Assembly (NCBI RefSeq): GCF_041296385.1
Contig: NW_027183509.1
Coordinates: 1 to 64,000 of the forward strand
Reading direction: 5' to 3'
Length of the DNA: 64,000 nt
From: Aphelocoma coerulescens
Taxonomy: Eukaryota; Chordata; Aves; Passeriformes; Corvidae
Every line of letters starts with the position of its first letter. The first letter of the stretch is position 1. A program made the position numbers and the translations under genes. The notes beneath the pieces were generated by a model. That model saw nothing but the letters and a program-made list of their open reading frames with translations, did not search any database and was not told the DNA's origin. Below, one piece after another: positions 9,076-22,688 of the stretch.

Positions 9076-11344
9076 TCAAAGGAGTAGACGGTGGCATCAG
9101 GACACACCTGTGTCCCAGCAGCTGGGTGCCCAGCCGGGAGCAGGAGCAGGGCTGGGGCTGCTCCCAAAGTTGCCCCGCCCCAATGCCAGAGCCGGACATA
9201 TGCTGAGGGGGGGCTGGATCAGGCTTTATTGTCCAGCTGCATGCCAGGAGTGAGCACAAAATCTACCTGCATTCTCTGCAGCATGCCATCCTGGAGCAGA
9301 GCCATTGCCAAAGGAAGCCGTGAGCCCGTGCCAAGCCAGTGCCGGAGTGGGATCCTAGCAGCACCTGTGGAAGCCGGGAGAGAGGAGCCCACCTGGAGCA
9401 GGTTCGTGCAGGATTAATCATCCCGTGGCTTCCCACCAGGGTCCTGTTGCTTCCAAAAGGCCCCACAGTGTCACTGTGGCCCCTCGGTTCCACCAGGTTC
9501 CATAGCGTCACTGTGGTGCCCAGGGTTCCGTCAGCTTCGCCAGCATCCCCACGGTCTGCAGAGGTCCCCGAGCTTCTGTGGTGTCACAGTGGAGGCAGGG
9601 TTGCATCAGGTTCCATAGCATCAGCACGGTCTCCAGGGCTCCCAGAGGTTCTGTGGTGTCACAGTGGAGGCAGGGTTGCATCAGGTTCCATAGCATCACC
9701 ACAGTCTCCAGGGCTCCCTGAGCTTCTGTGGTGTCACAGTGGAGGCAGGGTTGCATCAGGTTCCATAGCATCAGCACGGTCTCCAGGGCTCCCAGAGGTT
9801 CTGTGGTGTCACAGAGGAGGCAGGGTTGCATCAGGTTCCATAGCATCACCACGGTCTCCAGGGCTCCAAGAGCTTCTGTGGTGTCACAGAGGAGGCAGGG
9901 TTGCATCAGGTTCAATAGCATCAGCACGGTCTCCAGGGCTCCCCTGAGCTTCTGTGGTGGTGTCACAGAGGAGCCAGGCTTCCTTGTAGTTCCCCAGCAT
10001 CACAAAGGCTCTCCTGGGAGCCACGGGTCACAAAGCACCGTGGGCTCTGTGCAGCCCCGCTGTGTCACAATGGCCGCTGGCTTCCACGAGCCCCCGCAGT
10101 GTCCCAGTGGGCCCCGTGGCTTTAGGAGTGGGTGGCTGGGAGTTGGTGCCAGCGGCTGGGGGAGCAGCAGCAGGGACTGTGTGTGGACAGTGCCATGGCC
10201 ACTTGTGTGGCCACTGGTGTCTCTGTGCCAGGCACAGCCGTGGTTGTGTAACACCGGCTCTGGGTCCTTTGGCTGTGCAGGTGGCAGTCACGGCCTGGAG
10301 CAGGGCTGCTCCCGGGGGACAGCCTGGGGCAGGAGGCTGCTGGAGATTCATTCCCCACACTCCTTGTCATGAGGTGCTCAGAGTGATTGGAAAGGCTGTT
10401 GGCAGCAGGCAGTTCTCTGGGTTCAAGCTGTGGAGCTGTCAGCGGGAATGCAAAGGCCAAGCTGGTGAGCCTTTTGTCCTGGTGCCTTTAGTGTGTGAGC
10501 AGTCCCTGGTGCCGTTGTCTTTGGATCCTGAGTGTGGGAGAGGCAAGGCTTAGGATGGTGCGTAGAGCTGAGAAGGAAAGTGCCGAGAGCAGCGTGTGTG
10601 CTGCTGCTTTGAGGGGTGCAGTTGAAGTTGTAGGCAGCAAGAGCTTTCTCAGCTGGCCCTTTTGTGAGCTCTGCTTTTGCCAGATGACTTCCATCTTACC
10701 CTCTTACCATCTTAGCCTCTCATTTTTGCATATCCCAAACCCCCTTCCAAACATCCAGCAGCTGCTTGTAAAGAAGAAGTCCTAGAACAAAAAGCCAGTG
10801 CTGCCTTTCATAGCCCCTTTGCTGTCTATGAAGTAGAGGAAAGAAGCTAGTGAGACGCACTTTCTTTCTCAACTCCATAGAGCGCATCCTTCTCTCAAGG
10901 TGGCAGAGTCCTTGGCGGAAGTGAAGCATCTGCAGCTGCAGTTCAGACTGAGAGATGTGCCAGGACAGGAAACATTTGCTGACCTTCCCTGTTCCCTGTG
11001 CAACATGATTCTCGCATCCCAGTCACTTTCACATACCTTCGGTATCCCTGAGTCCAAGCAGCTAAAGCTCACAGAGACAGAAGTGTCAGGAAGGAAAACG
11101 TTCCAAAAGCACCCCCTTCTCTTATCAGCATATAAATTGTGCACAACAGGCTGCGGCACCGAACCTTCCTTCTCAGATAGACATGCCATCACACTTTTCA
11201 CTCTTGCAGCTCGGTTGAAAAGCTCCAGCAGCTGCTCCCGCAATAGCAAAAGGTTCTAGAAGTGAAAGCCAGTTTGGGGCTGCACCTTCTCCTTGCCGCA
11301 TGTAAGCCACACCAAACTCCCTGATGCACTCTGTCCTCCCCTTC
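9076..11344 (+). repeat. Monomer M5 (2269 bp, long)
   Basis: It carries s489 G only, matching M1 and M10. The minisatellite core is at 9570-9944. Confidence 0.95.
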
Positions 11345-13613
11345 TCAAAGGAGTAGACGGTGGCATCAGGACACACCTGTGTCCCAGCAGCTGGGTGCCC
11401 AGCCGGGAGCAGGAGCAGGGCTGGGGCTGCTCCCAAAGTTGCCCCGCCCCAATGCCAGAGCCGGACATATGCTGAGGGGGGGCTGGATCAGGCTTTATTG
11501 TCCAGCTGCATGCCAGGAGTGAGCACAAAATCTACCTGCATTCTCTGCAGCATGCCATCCTGGAGCAGAGCCATTGCCAAAGGAAGCCGTGAGCCCGTGC
11601 CAAGCCAGTGCCGGAGTGGGATCCTAGCAGCACCTGTGGAAGCCGGGAGAGAGGAGCCCACCTGGAGCAGGTTCGTGCAGGATTAATCATCCCGTGGCTT
11701 CCCACCAGGGTCCTGTTGCTTCCAAAAGGCCCCACAGTGTCACTGTGGCCCCTCGGTTCCACCAGGTTCCATAGCGTCACTGTGGTGCCCAGGGTTCCGT
11801 CAGCTTCGCCAGCATCCCCACGGTCTGCAGAGCTCCCCGAGCTTCTGTGGTGTCACAGTGGAGGCAGGGTTGCATCAGGTTCCATAGCATCAGCACGGTC
11901 TCCAGGGCTCCCAGAGGTTCTGTGGTGTCACAGTGGAGGCAGGGTTGCATCAGGTTCCATAGCATCACCACAGTCTCCAGGGCTCCCTGAGCTTCTGTGG
12001 TGTCACAGTGGAGGCAGGGTTGCATCAGGTTCCATAGCATCAGCACGGTCTCCAGGGCTCCCAGAGGTTCTGTGGTGTCACAGAGGAGGCAGGGTTGCAT
12101 CAGGTTCCATAGCATCACCACGGTCTCCAGGGCTCCAAGAGCTTCTGTGGTGTCACAGAGGAGGCAGGGTTGCATCAGGTTCAATAGCATCAGCACGGTC
12201 TCCAGGGCTCCCCTGAGCTTCTGTGGTGGTGTCACAGAGGAGCCAGGCTTCCTTGTAGTTCCCCAGCATCACAAAGGCTCTCCTGGGAGCCACGGGTCAC
12301 AAAGCACCGTGGGCTCTGTGCAGCCCCGCTGTGTCACAATGGCCGCTGGCTTCCACGAGCCCCCGCAGTGTCCCAGTGGGCCCCGTGGCTTTAGGAGTGG
12401 GTGGCTGGGAGTTGGTGCCAGCGGCTGGGGGAGCAGCAGCAGGGACTGTGTGTGGACAGTGCCATGGCCACTTGTGTGGCCACTGGTGTCTCTGTGCCAG
12501 GCACAGCCGTGGTTGTGTAACACCGGCTCTGGGTCCTTTGGCTGTGCAGGTGGCAGTCACGGCCTGGAGCAGGGCTGCTCCCGGGGGACAGCCTGGGGCA
12601 GGAGGCTGCTGGAGATTCATTCCCCACACTCCTTGTCATGAGGTGCTCAGAGTGATTGGAAAGGCTGTTGGCAGCAGGCAGTTCTCTGGGTTCAAGCTGT
12701 GGAGCTGTCAGCGGGAATGCAAAGGCCAAGCTGGTGAGCCTTTTGTCCTGGTGCCTTTAGTGTGTGAGCAGTCCCTGGTGCCGTTGTCTTTGGATCCTGA
12801 GTGTGGGAGAGGCAAGGCTTAGGATGGTGCGTAGAGCTGAGAAGGAAAGTGCCGAGAGCAGCGTGTGTGCTGCTGCTTTGAGGGGTGCAGTTGAAGTTGT
12901 AGGCAGCAAGAGCTTTCTCAGCTGGCCCTTTTGTGAGCTCTGCTTTTGCCAGATGACTTCCATCTTACCCTCTTACCATCTTAGCCTCTCATTTTTGCAT
13001 ATCCCAAACCCCCTTCCAAACATCCAGCAGCTGCTTGTAAAGAAGAAGTCCTAGAACAAAAAGCCAGTGCTGCCTTTCATAGCCCCTTTGCTGTCTATGA
13101 AGTAGAGGAAAGAAGCTAGTGAGACGCACTTTCTTTCTCAACTCCATAGAGCGCATCCTTCTCTCAAGGTGGCAGAGTCCTTGGCGGAAGTGAAGCATCT
13201 GCAGCTGCAGTTCAGACTGAGAGATGTGCCAGGACAGGAAACATTTGCTGACCTTCCCTGTTCCCTGTGCAACATGATTCTCGCATCCCAGTCACTTTCA
13301 CATACCTTCGGTACCCCTGAGTCCAAGCAGCTAAAGCTCACAGAGACAGAAGTGTCAGGAAGGAAAACGTTCCAAAAGCACCCCCTTCTCTTATCAGCAT
13401 ATAAATTGTGCACAACAGGCTGCGGCACCGAACCTTCCTTCTCAGATAGACATGCCATCACACTTTTCACTCTTGCAGCTCGGTTGAAAAGCTCCAGCAG
13501 CTGCTCCCGCAATAGCAAAAGGTTCTAGAAGTGAAAGCCAGTTTGGGGCTGCACCTTCTCCTTGCCGCATGTAAGCCACACCAAACTCCCTGATGCACTC
13601 TGTCCTCCCCTTC
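11345..13613 (+). repeat. Monomer M6 (2269 bp, long)
   Basis: It carries s1970 C only. It resembles M2 without the s247 change. The minisatellite core is at 11839-12213. Confidence 0.95.
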
Positions 13614-15882
13614 TCAAAGGAGTAGACGGTGGCATCAGGACACACCTGTGTCCCAGCAGCTGGGTGCCCAGCCGGGAGCAGGAGCAGGGCTGGGGCTGCT
13701 CCCAAAGTTGCCCCGCCCCAATGCCAGAGCCGGACATATGCTGAGGGGGGGCTGGATCAGGCTTTATTGTCCAGCTGCATGCCAGGAGTGAGCACAAAAT
13801 CTACCTGCATTCTCTGCAGCATGCCATCCTGGAGCAGAGCCATTGCCAAAGGAAGCCGTGAGCCCGTGCCAAGCCAGTGCCGGAGTGGGATCCTAGCAGC
13901 ACCTGTGGAAGCCGGGAGAGAGGAGCCCACCTGGAGCAGGTTCGTGCAGGATTAATCATCCCGTGGCTTCCCACCAGGGTCCTGTTGCTTCCAAAAGGCC
14001 CCACAGTGTCACTGTGGCCCCTCGGTTCCACCAGGTTCCATAGCGTCACTGTGGTGTCCAGGGTTCCGTCAGCTTCGCCAGCATCCCCACGGTCTGCAGA
14101 GCTCCCCGAGCTTCTGTGGTGTCACAGTGGAGGCAGGGTTGCATCAGGTTCCATAGCATCAGCACGGTCTCCAGGGCTCCCAGAGGTTCTGTGGTGTCAC
14201 AGTGGAGGCAGGGTTGCATCAGGTTCCATAGCATCACCACAGTCTCCAGGGCTCCCTGAGCTTCTGTGGTGTCACAGTGGAGGCAGGGTTGCATCAGGTT
14301 CCATAGCATCAGCACGGTCTCCAGGGCTCCCAGAGGTTCTGTGGTGTCACAGAGGAGGCAGGGTTGCATCAGGTTCCATAGCATCACCACGGTCTCCAGG
14401 GCTCCAAGAGCTTCTGTGGTGTCACAGAGGAGGCAGGGTTGCATCAGGTTCAATAGCATCAGCACGGTCTCCAGGGCTCCCCTGAGCTTCTGTGGTGGTG
14501 TCACAGAGGAGCCAGGCTTCCTTGTAGTTCCCCAGCATCACAAAGGCTCTCCTGGGAGCCACGGGTCACAAAGCACCGTGGGCTCTGTGCAGCCCCGCTG
14601 TGTCACAATGGCCGCTGGCTTCCACGAGCCCCCGCAGTGTCCCAGTGGGCCCCGTGGCTTTAGGAGTGGGTGGCTGGGAGTTGGTGCCAGCGGCTGGGGG
14701 AGCAGCAGCAGGGACTGTGTGTGGACAGTGCCATGGCCACTTGTGTGGCCACTGGTGTCTCTGTGCCAGGCACAGCCGTGGTTGTGTAACACCGGCTCTG
14801 GGTCCTTTGGCTGTGCAGGTGGCAGTCACGGCCTGGAGCAGGGCTGCTCCCGGGGGACAGCCTGGGGCAGGAGGCTGCTGGAGATTCATTCCCCACACTC
14901 CTTGTCATGAGGTGCTCAGAGTGATTGGAAAGGCTGTTGGCAGCAGGCAGTTCTCTGGGTTCAAGCTGTGGAGCTGTCAGCGGGAATGCAAAGGCCAAGC
15001 TGGTGAGCCTTTTGTCCTGGTGCCTTTAGTGTGTGAGCAGTCCCTGGTGCCGTTGTCTTTGGATCCTGAGTGTGGGAGAGGCAAGGCTTAGGATGGTGCG
15101 TAGAGCTGAGAAGGAAAGTGCCGAGAGCAGCGTGTGTGCTGCTGCTTTGAGGGGTGCAGTTGAAGTTGTAGGCAGCAAGAGCTTTCTCAGCTGGCCCTTT
15201 TGTGAGCTCTGCTTTTGCCAGATGACTTCCATCTTACCCTCTTACCATCTTAGCCTCTCATTTTTGCATATCCCAAACCCCCTTCCAAACATCCAGCAGC
15301 TGCTTGTAAAGAAGAAGTCCTAGAACAAAAAGCCAGTGCTGCCTTTCATAGCCCCTTTGCTGTCTATGAAGTAGAGGAAAGAAGCTAGTGAGACGCACTT
15401 TCTTTCTCAACTCCATAGAGCGCATCCTTCTCTCAAGGTGGCAGAGTCCTTGGCGGAAGTGAAGCATCTGCAGCTGCAGTTCAGACTGAGAGATGTGCCA
15501 GGACAGGAAACATTTGCTGACCTTCCCTGTTCCCTGTGCAACATGATTCTCGCATCCCAGTCACTTTCACATACCTTCGGTACCCCTGAGTCCAAGCAGC
15601 TAAAGCTCACAGAGACAGAAGTGTCAGGAAGGAAAACGTTCCAAAAGCACCCCCTTCTCTTATCAGCATATAAATTGTGCACAACAGGCTGCGGCACCGA
15701 ACCTTCCTTCTCAGATAGACATGCCATCACACTTTTCACTCTTGCAGCTCGGTTGAAAAGCTCCAGCAGCTGCTCCCGCAATAGCAAAAGGTTCTAGAAG
15801 TGAAAGCCAGTTTGGGGCTGCACCTTCTCCTTGCCGCATGTAAGCCACACCAAACTCCCTGATGCACTCTGTCCTCCCCTTC
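13614..15882 (+). repeat. Monomer M7 (2269 bp, long; hybrid)
   Basis: It combines s444 T, as in its right neighbour M8, with s1970 C, as in its left neighbour M6. It therefore looks like the product of a crossover or conversion between M6-type and M8-type copies. The minisatellite core is at 14108-14482. Confidence 0.95.
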
Positions 15883-18151
15883 TCAAAGGAGTAGACGGTG
15901 GCATCAGGACACACCTGTGTCCCAGCAGCTGGGTGCCCAGCCGGGAGCAGGAGCAGGGCTGGGGCTGCTCCCAAAGTTGCCCCGCCCCAATGCCAGAGCC
16001 GGACATATGCTGAGGGGGGGCTGGATCAGGCTTTATTGTCCAGCTGCATGCCAGGAGTGAGCACAAAATCTACCTGCATTCTCTGCAGCATGCCATCCTG
16101 GAGCAGAGCCATTGCCAAAGGAAGCCGTGAGCCCGTGCCAAGCCAGTGCCGGAGTGGGATCCTAGCAGCACCTGTGGAAGCCGGGAGAGAGGAGCCCACC
16201 TGGAGCAGGTTCGTGCAGGATTAATCATCCCGTGGCTTCCCACCAGGGTCCTGTTGCTTCCAAAAGGCCCCACAGTGTCACTGTGGCCCCTCGGTTCCAC
16301 CAGGTTCCATAGCGTCACTGTGGTGTCCAGGGTTCCGTCAGCTTCGCCAGCATCCCCACGGTCTGCAGAGCTCCCCGAGCTTCTGTGGTGTCACAGTGGA
16401 GGCAGGGTTGCATCAGGTTCCATAGCATCAGCACGGTCTCCAGGGCTCCCAGAGGTTCTGTGGTGTCACAGTGGAGGCAGGGTTGCATCAGGTTCCATAG
16501 CATCACCACAGTCTCCAGGGCTCCCTGAGCTTCTGTGGTGTCACAGTGGAGGCAGGGTTGCATCAGGTTCCATAGCATCAGCACGGTCTCCAGGGCTCCC
16601 AGAGGTTCTGTGGTGTCACAGAGGAGGCAGGGTTGCATCAGGTTCCATAGCATCACCACGGTCTCCAGGGCTCCAAGAGCTTCTGTGGTGTCACAGAGGA
16701 GGCAGGGTTGCATCAGGTTCAATAGCATCAGCACGGTCTCCAGGGCTCCCCTGAGCTTCTGTGGTGGTGTCACAGAGGAGCCAGGCTTCCTTGTAGTTCC
16801 CCAGCATCACAAAGGCTCTCCTGGGAGCCACGGGTCACAAAGCACCGTGGGCTCTGTGCAGCCCCGCTGTGTCACAATGGCCGCTGGCTTCCACGAGCCC
16901 CCGCAGTGTCCCAGTGGGCCCCGTGGCTTTAGGAGTGGGTGGCTGGGAGTTGGTGCCAGCGGCTGGGGGAGCAGCAGCAGGGACTGTGTGTGGACAGTGC
17001 CATGGCCACTTGTGTGGCCACTGGTGTCTCTGTGCCAGGCACAGCCGTGGTTGTGTAACACCGGCTCTGGGTCCTTTGGCTGTGCAGGTGGCAGTCACGG
17101 CCTGGAGCAGGGCTGCTCCCGGGGGACAGCCTGGGGCAGGAGGCTGCTGGAGATTCATTCCCCACACTCCTTGTCATGAGGTGCTCAGAGTGATTGGAAA
17201 GGCTGTTGGCAGCAGGCAGTTCTCTGGGTTCAAGCTGTGGAGCTGTCAGCGGGAATGCAAAGGCCAAGCTGGTGAGCCTTTTGTCCTGGTGCCTTTAGTG
17301 TGTGAGCAGTCCCTGGTGCCGTTGTCTTTGGATCCTGAGTGTGGGAGAGGCAAGGCTTAGGATGGTGCGTAGAGCTGAGAAGGAAAGTGCCGAGAGCAGC
17401 GTGTGTGCTGCTGCTTTGAGGGGTGCAGTTGAAGTTGTAGGCAGCAAGAGCTTTCTCAGCTGGCCCTTTTGTGAGCTCTGCTTTTGCCAGATGACTTCCA
17501 TCTTACCCTCTTACCATCTTAGCCTCTCATTTTTGCATATCCCAAACCCCCTTCCAAACATCCAGCAGCTGCTTGTAAAGAAGAAGTCCTAGAACAAAAA
17601 GCCAGTGCTGCCTTTCATAGCCCCTTTGCTGTCTATGAAGTAGAGGAAAGAAGCTAGTGAGACGCACTTTCTTTCTCAACTCCATAGAGCGCATCCTTCT
17701 CTCAAGGTGGCAGAGTCCTTGGCGGAAGTGAAGCATCTGCAGCTGCAGTTCAGACTGAGAGATGTGCCAGGACAGGAAACATTTGCTGACCTTCCCTGTT
17801 CCCTGTGCAACATGATTCTCGCATCCCAGTCACTTTCACATACCTTCGGTATCCCTGAGTCCAAGCAGCTAAAGCTCACAGAGACAGAAGTGTCAGGAAG
17901 GAAAACGTTGCAAAAGCACCCCCTTCTCTTATCAGCATATAAATTGTGCACAACAGGCTGCGGCACCGAACCTTCCTTCTCAGATAGACATGCCATCACA
18001 CTTTTCACTCTTGCAGCTCGGTTGAAAAGCTCCAGCAGCTGCTCCCGCAATAGCAAAAGGTTCTAGAAGTGAAAGCCAGTTTGGGGCTGCACCTTCTCCT
18101 TGCCGCATGTAAGCCACACCAAACTCCCTGATGCACTCTGTCCTCCCCTTC
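15883..18151 (+). repeat. Monomer M8 (2269 bp, long)
   Basis: It carries s444 T and s2028 G, the same as M3. The minisatellite core is at 16377-16751. Confidence 0.95.
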
Positions 18152-20419
18152 TCAAAGTAGTAGACGGTGGCATCAGGACACACCTGTGTCCCAGCAGCTG
18201 GGTGCCCAGCCGGGAGCAGGAGCAGGGCTGGGGCTGCTCCCAAAGTTGCCCCGCCCCAATGCCAGAGCCGGACATATGCTGAGGGGGGGCTGGATCAGGC
18301 TTTATTGTCCAGCTGCATGCCAGGATTGAGCACAAAATCTACCTGCATTCTCTGCAGCATGCCATCCTGGAGCAGAGCCATTGCCAAAGGAAGCCGTGAG
18401 CCCGTGCCAAGCCAGTGCCGGAGTGGGATCCTAGCAGCACCTGTGGAAGCCGGGAGAGAGGAGCCCACCTGGAGCAGGTTCGTGCAGGATTAATCATCCC
18501 GTGGCTTCCCACCAGGGTCCTGTTGCTTCCAAAAGGCCCCACAGTGTCACTGTGGCCCCTCGGTTCCACCAGGTTCCATAGCGTCACTGTGGTGCCCAGG
18601 GTTCCGTCAGCTTCGCCAGCATCCCCACGGTCTGCAGAGCTCCCCGAGCTTCTGTGGTGTCACAGTGGAGGCAGGGTTGCATCAGGTTCCATAGCATCAG
18701 CACGGTCTCCAGGGCTCCCAGAGGTTCTGTGGTGTCACAGTGGAGGCAGGGTTGCATCAGGTTCCATAGCATCACCACAGTCTCCAGGGCTCCCTGAGCT
18801 TCTGTGGTGTCACAGTGGAGGCAGGGTTGCATCAGGTTCCATAGCATCAGCACGGTCTCCAGGGCTCCCAGAGGTTCTGTGGTGTCACAGAGGAGGCAGG
18901 GTTGCATCAGGTTCCATAGCATCACCACGGTCTCCAGGGCTCCAAGAGCTTCTGTGGTGTCACAGAGGAGGCAGGGTTGCATCAGGTTCAATAGCATCAG
19001 CACGGTCTCCAGGGCTCCCCTGAGCTTCTGTGGTGGTGTCACAGAGGAGCCAGGCTTCCTTGTAGTTCCCCAGCATCACAAAGGCTCTCCTGGGAGCCAC
19101 GGGTCACAAAGCACCGTGGGCTCTGTGCAGCCCCGCTGTGTCACAATGGCCGCTGGCTTCCACGAGCCCCCGCAGTGTCCCAGTGGGCCCCGTGGCTTTA
19201 GGAGTGGGTGGCTGGGAGTTGGTGCCAGCGGCTGGGGGAGCAGCAGCAGGGACTGTGTGTGGACAGTGCCATGGCCACTTGTGTGGCCACTGGTGTCTCT
19301 GTGCCAGGCACAGCCGTGGTGTGTAACACCGGCTCTGGGTCCTTTGGCTGTGCAGGTGGCAGTCACGGCCTGGAGCAGGGCTGCTCCCGGGGGACAGCCT
19401 GGGGCAGGAGGCTGCTGGAGATTCATTCCCCACACTCCTTGTCATGAGGTGCTCAGAGTGATTGGAAAGGCTGTTGGCAGCAGGCAGTTCTCTGGGTTCA
19501 AGCTGTGGAGCTGTCAGCGGGAATGCAAAGGCCAAGCTGGTGAGCCTTTTGTCCTGGTGCCTTTAGTGTGTGAGCAGTCCCTGGTGCCGTTGTCTTTGGA
19601 TCCTGAGTGTGGGAGAGGCAAGGCTTAGGATGGTGCGTAGAGCTGAGAAGGAAAGTGCCGAGAGCAGCGTGTGTGCTGCTGCTTTGAGGGGTGCAGTTGA
19701 AGTTGTAGGCAGCAAGAGCTTTCTCAGCTGGCCCTTTTGTGAGCTCTGCTTTTGCCAGATGACTTCCATCTTACCCTCTTACCATCTTAGCCTCTCATTT
19801 TTGCATATCCCAAACCCCCTTCCAAACATCCAGCAGCTGCTTGTAAAGAAGAAGTCCTAGAACAAAAAGCCAGTGCTGCCTTTCATAGCCCCTTTGCTGT
19901 CTATGAAGTAGAGGAAAGAAGCTAGTGAGACGCACTTTCTTTCTCAACTCCATAGAGCGCATCCTTCTCTCAAGGTGGCAGAGTCCTTGGCGGAAGTGAA
20001 GCATCTGCAGCTGCAGTTCAGACTGAGAGATGTGCCAGGACAGGAAACATTTGCTGACCTTCCCTGTTCCCTGTGCAACATGATTCTCGCATCCCAGTCA
20101 CTTTCACATACCTTCGGTATCCCTGAGTCCAAGCAGCTAAAGCTCACAGAGACAGAAGTGTCAGGAAGGAAAACGTTCCAAAAGCACCCCCTTCTCTTAT
20201 CAGCATATAAATTGTGCACAACAGGCTGCGGCACCGAACCTTCCTTCTCAGATAGACATGCCATCACACTTTTCACTCTTGCAGCTCGGTTGAAAAGCTC
20301 CAGCAGCTGCTCCCGCAATAGCAAAAGGTTCTAGAAGTGAAAGCCAGTTTGGGGCTGCACCTTCTCCTTGCCGCATGTAAGCCACACCAAACTCCCTGAT
20401 GCACTCTGTCCTCCCCTTC
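18152..20419 (+). repeat. Monomer M9 (2268 bp, short)
   Basis: It carries s7 T and s175 T, the same as M4. The minisatellite core is at 18646-19020. Confidence 0.95.
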
Positions 20420-22688
20420 TCAAAGGAGTAGACGGTGGCATCAGGACACACCTGTGTCCCAGCAGCTGGGTGCCCAGCCGGGAGCAGGAGCAGGGCTGGG
20501 GCTGCTCCCAAAGTTGCCCCGCCCCAATGCCAGAGCCGGACATATGCTGAGGGGGGGCTGGATCAGGCTTTATTGTCCAGCTGCATGCCAGGAGTGAGCA
20601 CAAAATCTACCTGCATTCTCTGCAGCATGCCATCCTGGAGCAGAGCCATTGCCAAAGGAAGCCGTGAGCCCGTGCCAAGCCAGTGCCGGAGTGGGATCCT
20701 AGCAGCACCTGTGGAAGCCGGGAGAGAGGAGCCCACCTGGAGCAGGTTCGTGCAGGATTAATCATCCCGTGGCTTCCCACCAGGGTCCTGTTGCTTCCAA
20801 AAGGCCCCACAGTGTCACTGTGGCCCCTCGGTTCCACCAGGTTCCATAGCGTCACTGTGGTGCCCAGGGTTCCGTCAGCTTCGCCAGCATCCCCACGGTC
20901 TGCAGAGGTCCCCGAGCTTCTGTGGTGTCACAGTGGAGGCAGGGTTGCATCAGGTTCCATAGCATCAGCACGGTCTCCAGGGCTCCCAGAGGTTCTGTGG
21001 TGTCACAGTGGAGGCAGGGTTGCATCAGGTTCCATAGCATCACCACAGTCTCCAGGGCTCCCTGAGCTTCTGTGGTGTCACAGTGGAGGCAGGGTTGCAT
21101 CAGGTTCCATAGCATCAGCACGGTCTCCAGGGCTCCCAGAGGTTCTGTGGTGTCACAGAGGAGGCAGGGTTGCATCAGGTTCCATAGCATCACCACGGTC
21201 TCCAGGGCTCCAAGAGCTTCTGTGGTGTCACAGAGGAGGCAGGGTTGCATCAGGTTCAATAGCATCAGCACGGTCTCCAGGGCTCCCCTGAGCTTCTGTG
21301 GTGGTGTCACAGAGGAGCCAGGCTTCCTTGTAGTTCCCCAGCATCACAAAGGCTCTCCTGGGAGCCACGGGTCACAAAGCACCGTGGGCTCTGTGCAGCC
21401 CCGCTGTGTCACAATGGCCGCTGGCTTCCACGAGCCCCCGCAGTGTCCCAGTGGGCCCCGTGGCTTTAGGAGTGGGTGGCTGGGAGTTGGTGCCAGCGGC
21501 TGGGGGAGCAGCAGCAGGGACTGTGTGTGGACAGTGCCATGGCCACTTGTGTGGCCACTGGTGTCTCTGTGCCAGGCACAGCCGTGGTTGTGTAACACCG
21601 GCTCTGGGTCCTTTGGCTGTGCAGGTGGCAGTCACGGCCTGGAGCAGGGCTGCTCCCGGGGGACAGCCTGGGGCAGGAGGCTGCTGGAGATTCATTCCCC
21701 ACACTCCTTGTCATGAGGTGCTCAGAGTGATTGGAAAGGCTGTTGGCAGCAGGCAGTTCTCTGGGTTCAAGCTGTGGAGCTGTCAGCGGGAATGCAAAGG
21801 CCAAGCTGGTGAGCCTTTTGTCCTGGTGCCTTTAGTGTGTGAGCAGTCCCTGGTGCCGTTGTCTTTGGATCCTGAGTGTGGGAGAGGCAAGGCTTAGGAT
21901 GGTGCGTAGAGCTGAGAAGGAAAGTGCCGAGAGCAGCGTGTGTGCTGCTGCTTTGAGGGGTGCAGTTGAAGTTGTAGGCAGCAAGAGCTTTCTCAGCTGG
22001 CCCTTTTGTGAGCTCTGCTTTTGCCAGATGACTTCCATCTTACCCTCTTACCATCTTAGCCTCTCATTTTTGCATATCCCAAACCCCCTTCCAAACATCC
22101 AGCAGCTGCTTGTAAAGAAGAAGTCCTAGAACAAAAAGCCAGTGCTGCCTTTCATAGCCCCTTTGCTGTCTATGAAGTAGAGGAAAGAAGCTAGTGAGAC
22201 GCACTTTCTTTCTCAACTCCATAGAGCGCATCCTTCTCTCAAGGTGGCAGAGTCCTTGGCGGAAGTGAAGCATCTGCAGCTGCAGTTCAGACTGAGAGAT
22301 GTGCCAGGACAGGAAACATTTGCTGACCTTCCCTGTTCCCTGTGCAACATGATTCTCGCATCCCAGTCACTTTCACATACCTTCGGTATCCCTGAGTCCA
22401 AGCAGCTAAAGCTCACAGAGACAGAAGTGTCAGGAAGGAAAACGTTCCAAAAGCACCCCCTTCTCTTATCAGCATATAAATTGTGCACAACAGGCTGCGG
22501 CACCGAACCTTCCTTCTCAGATAGACATGCCATCACACTTTTCACTCTTGCAGCTCGGTTGAAAAGCTCCAGCAGCTGCTCCCGCAATAGCAAAAGGTTC
22601 TAGAAGTGAAAGCCAGTTTGGGGCTGCACCTTCTCCTTGCCGCATGTAAGCCACACCAAACTCCCTGATGCACTCTGTCCTCCCCTTC
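20420..22688 (+). repeat. Monomer M10 (2269 bp, long)
   Basis: It carries s489 G only, the same as M1 and M5. It is the last copy of the left five-monomer domain. The minisatellite core is at 20914-21288. Confidence 0.95.
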
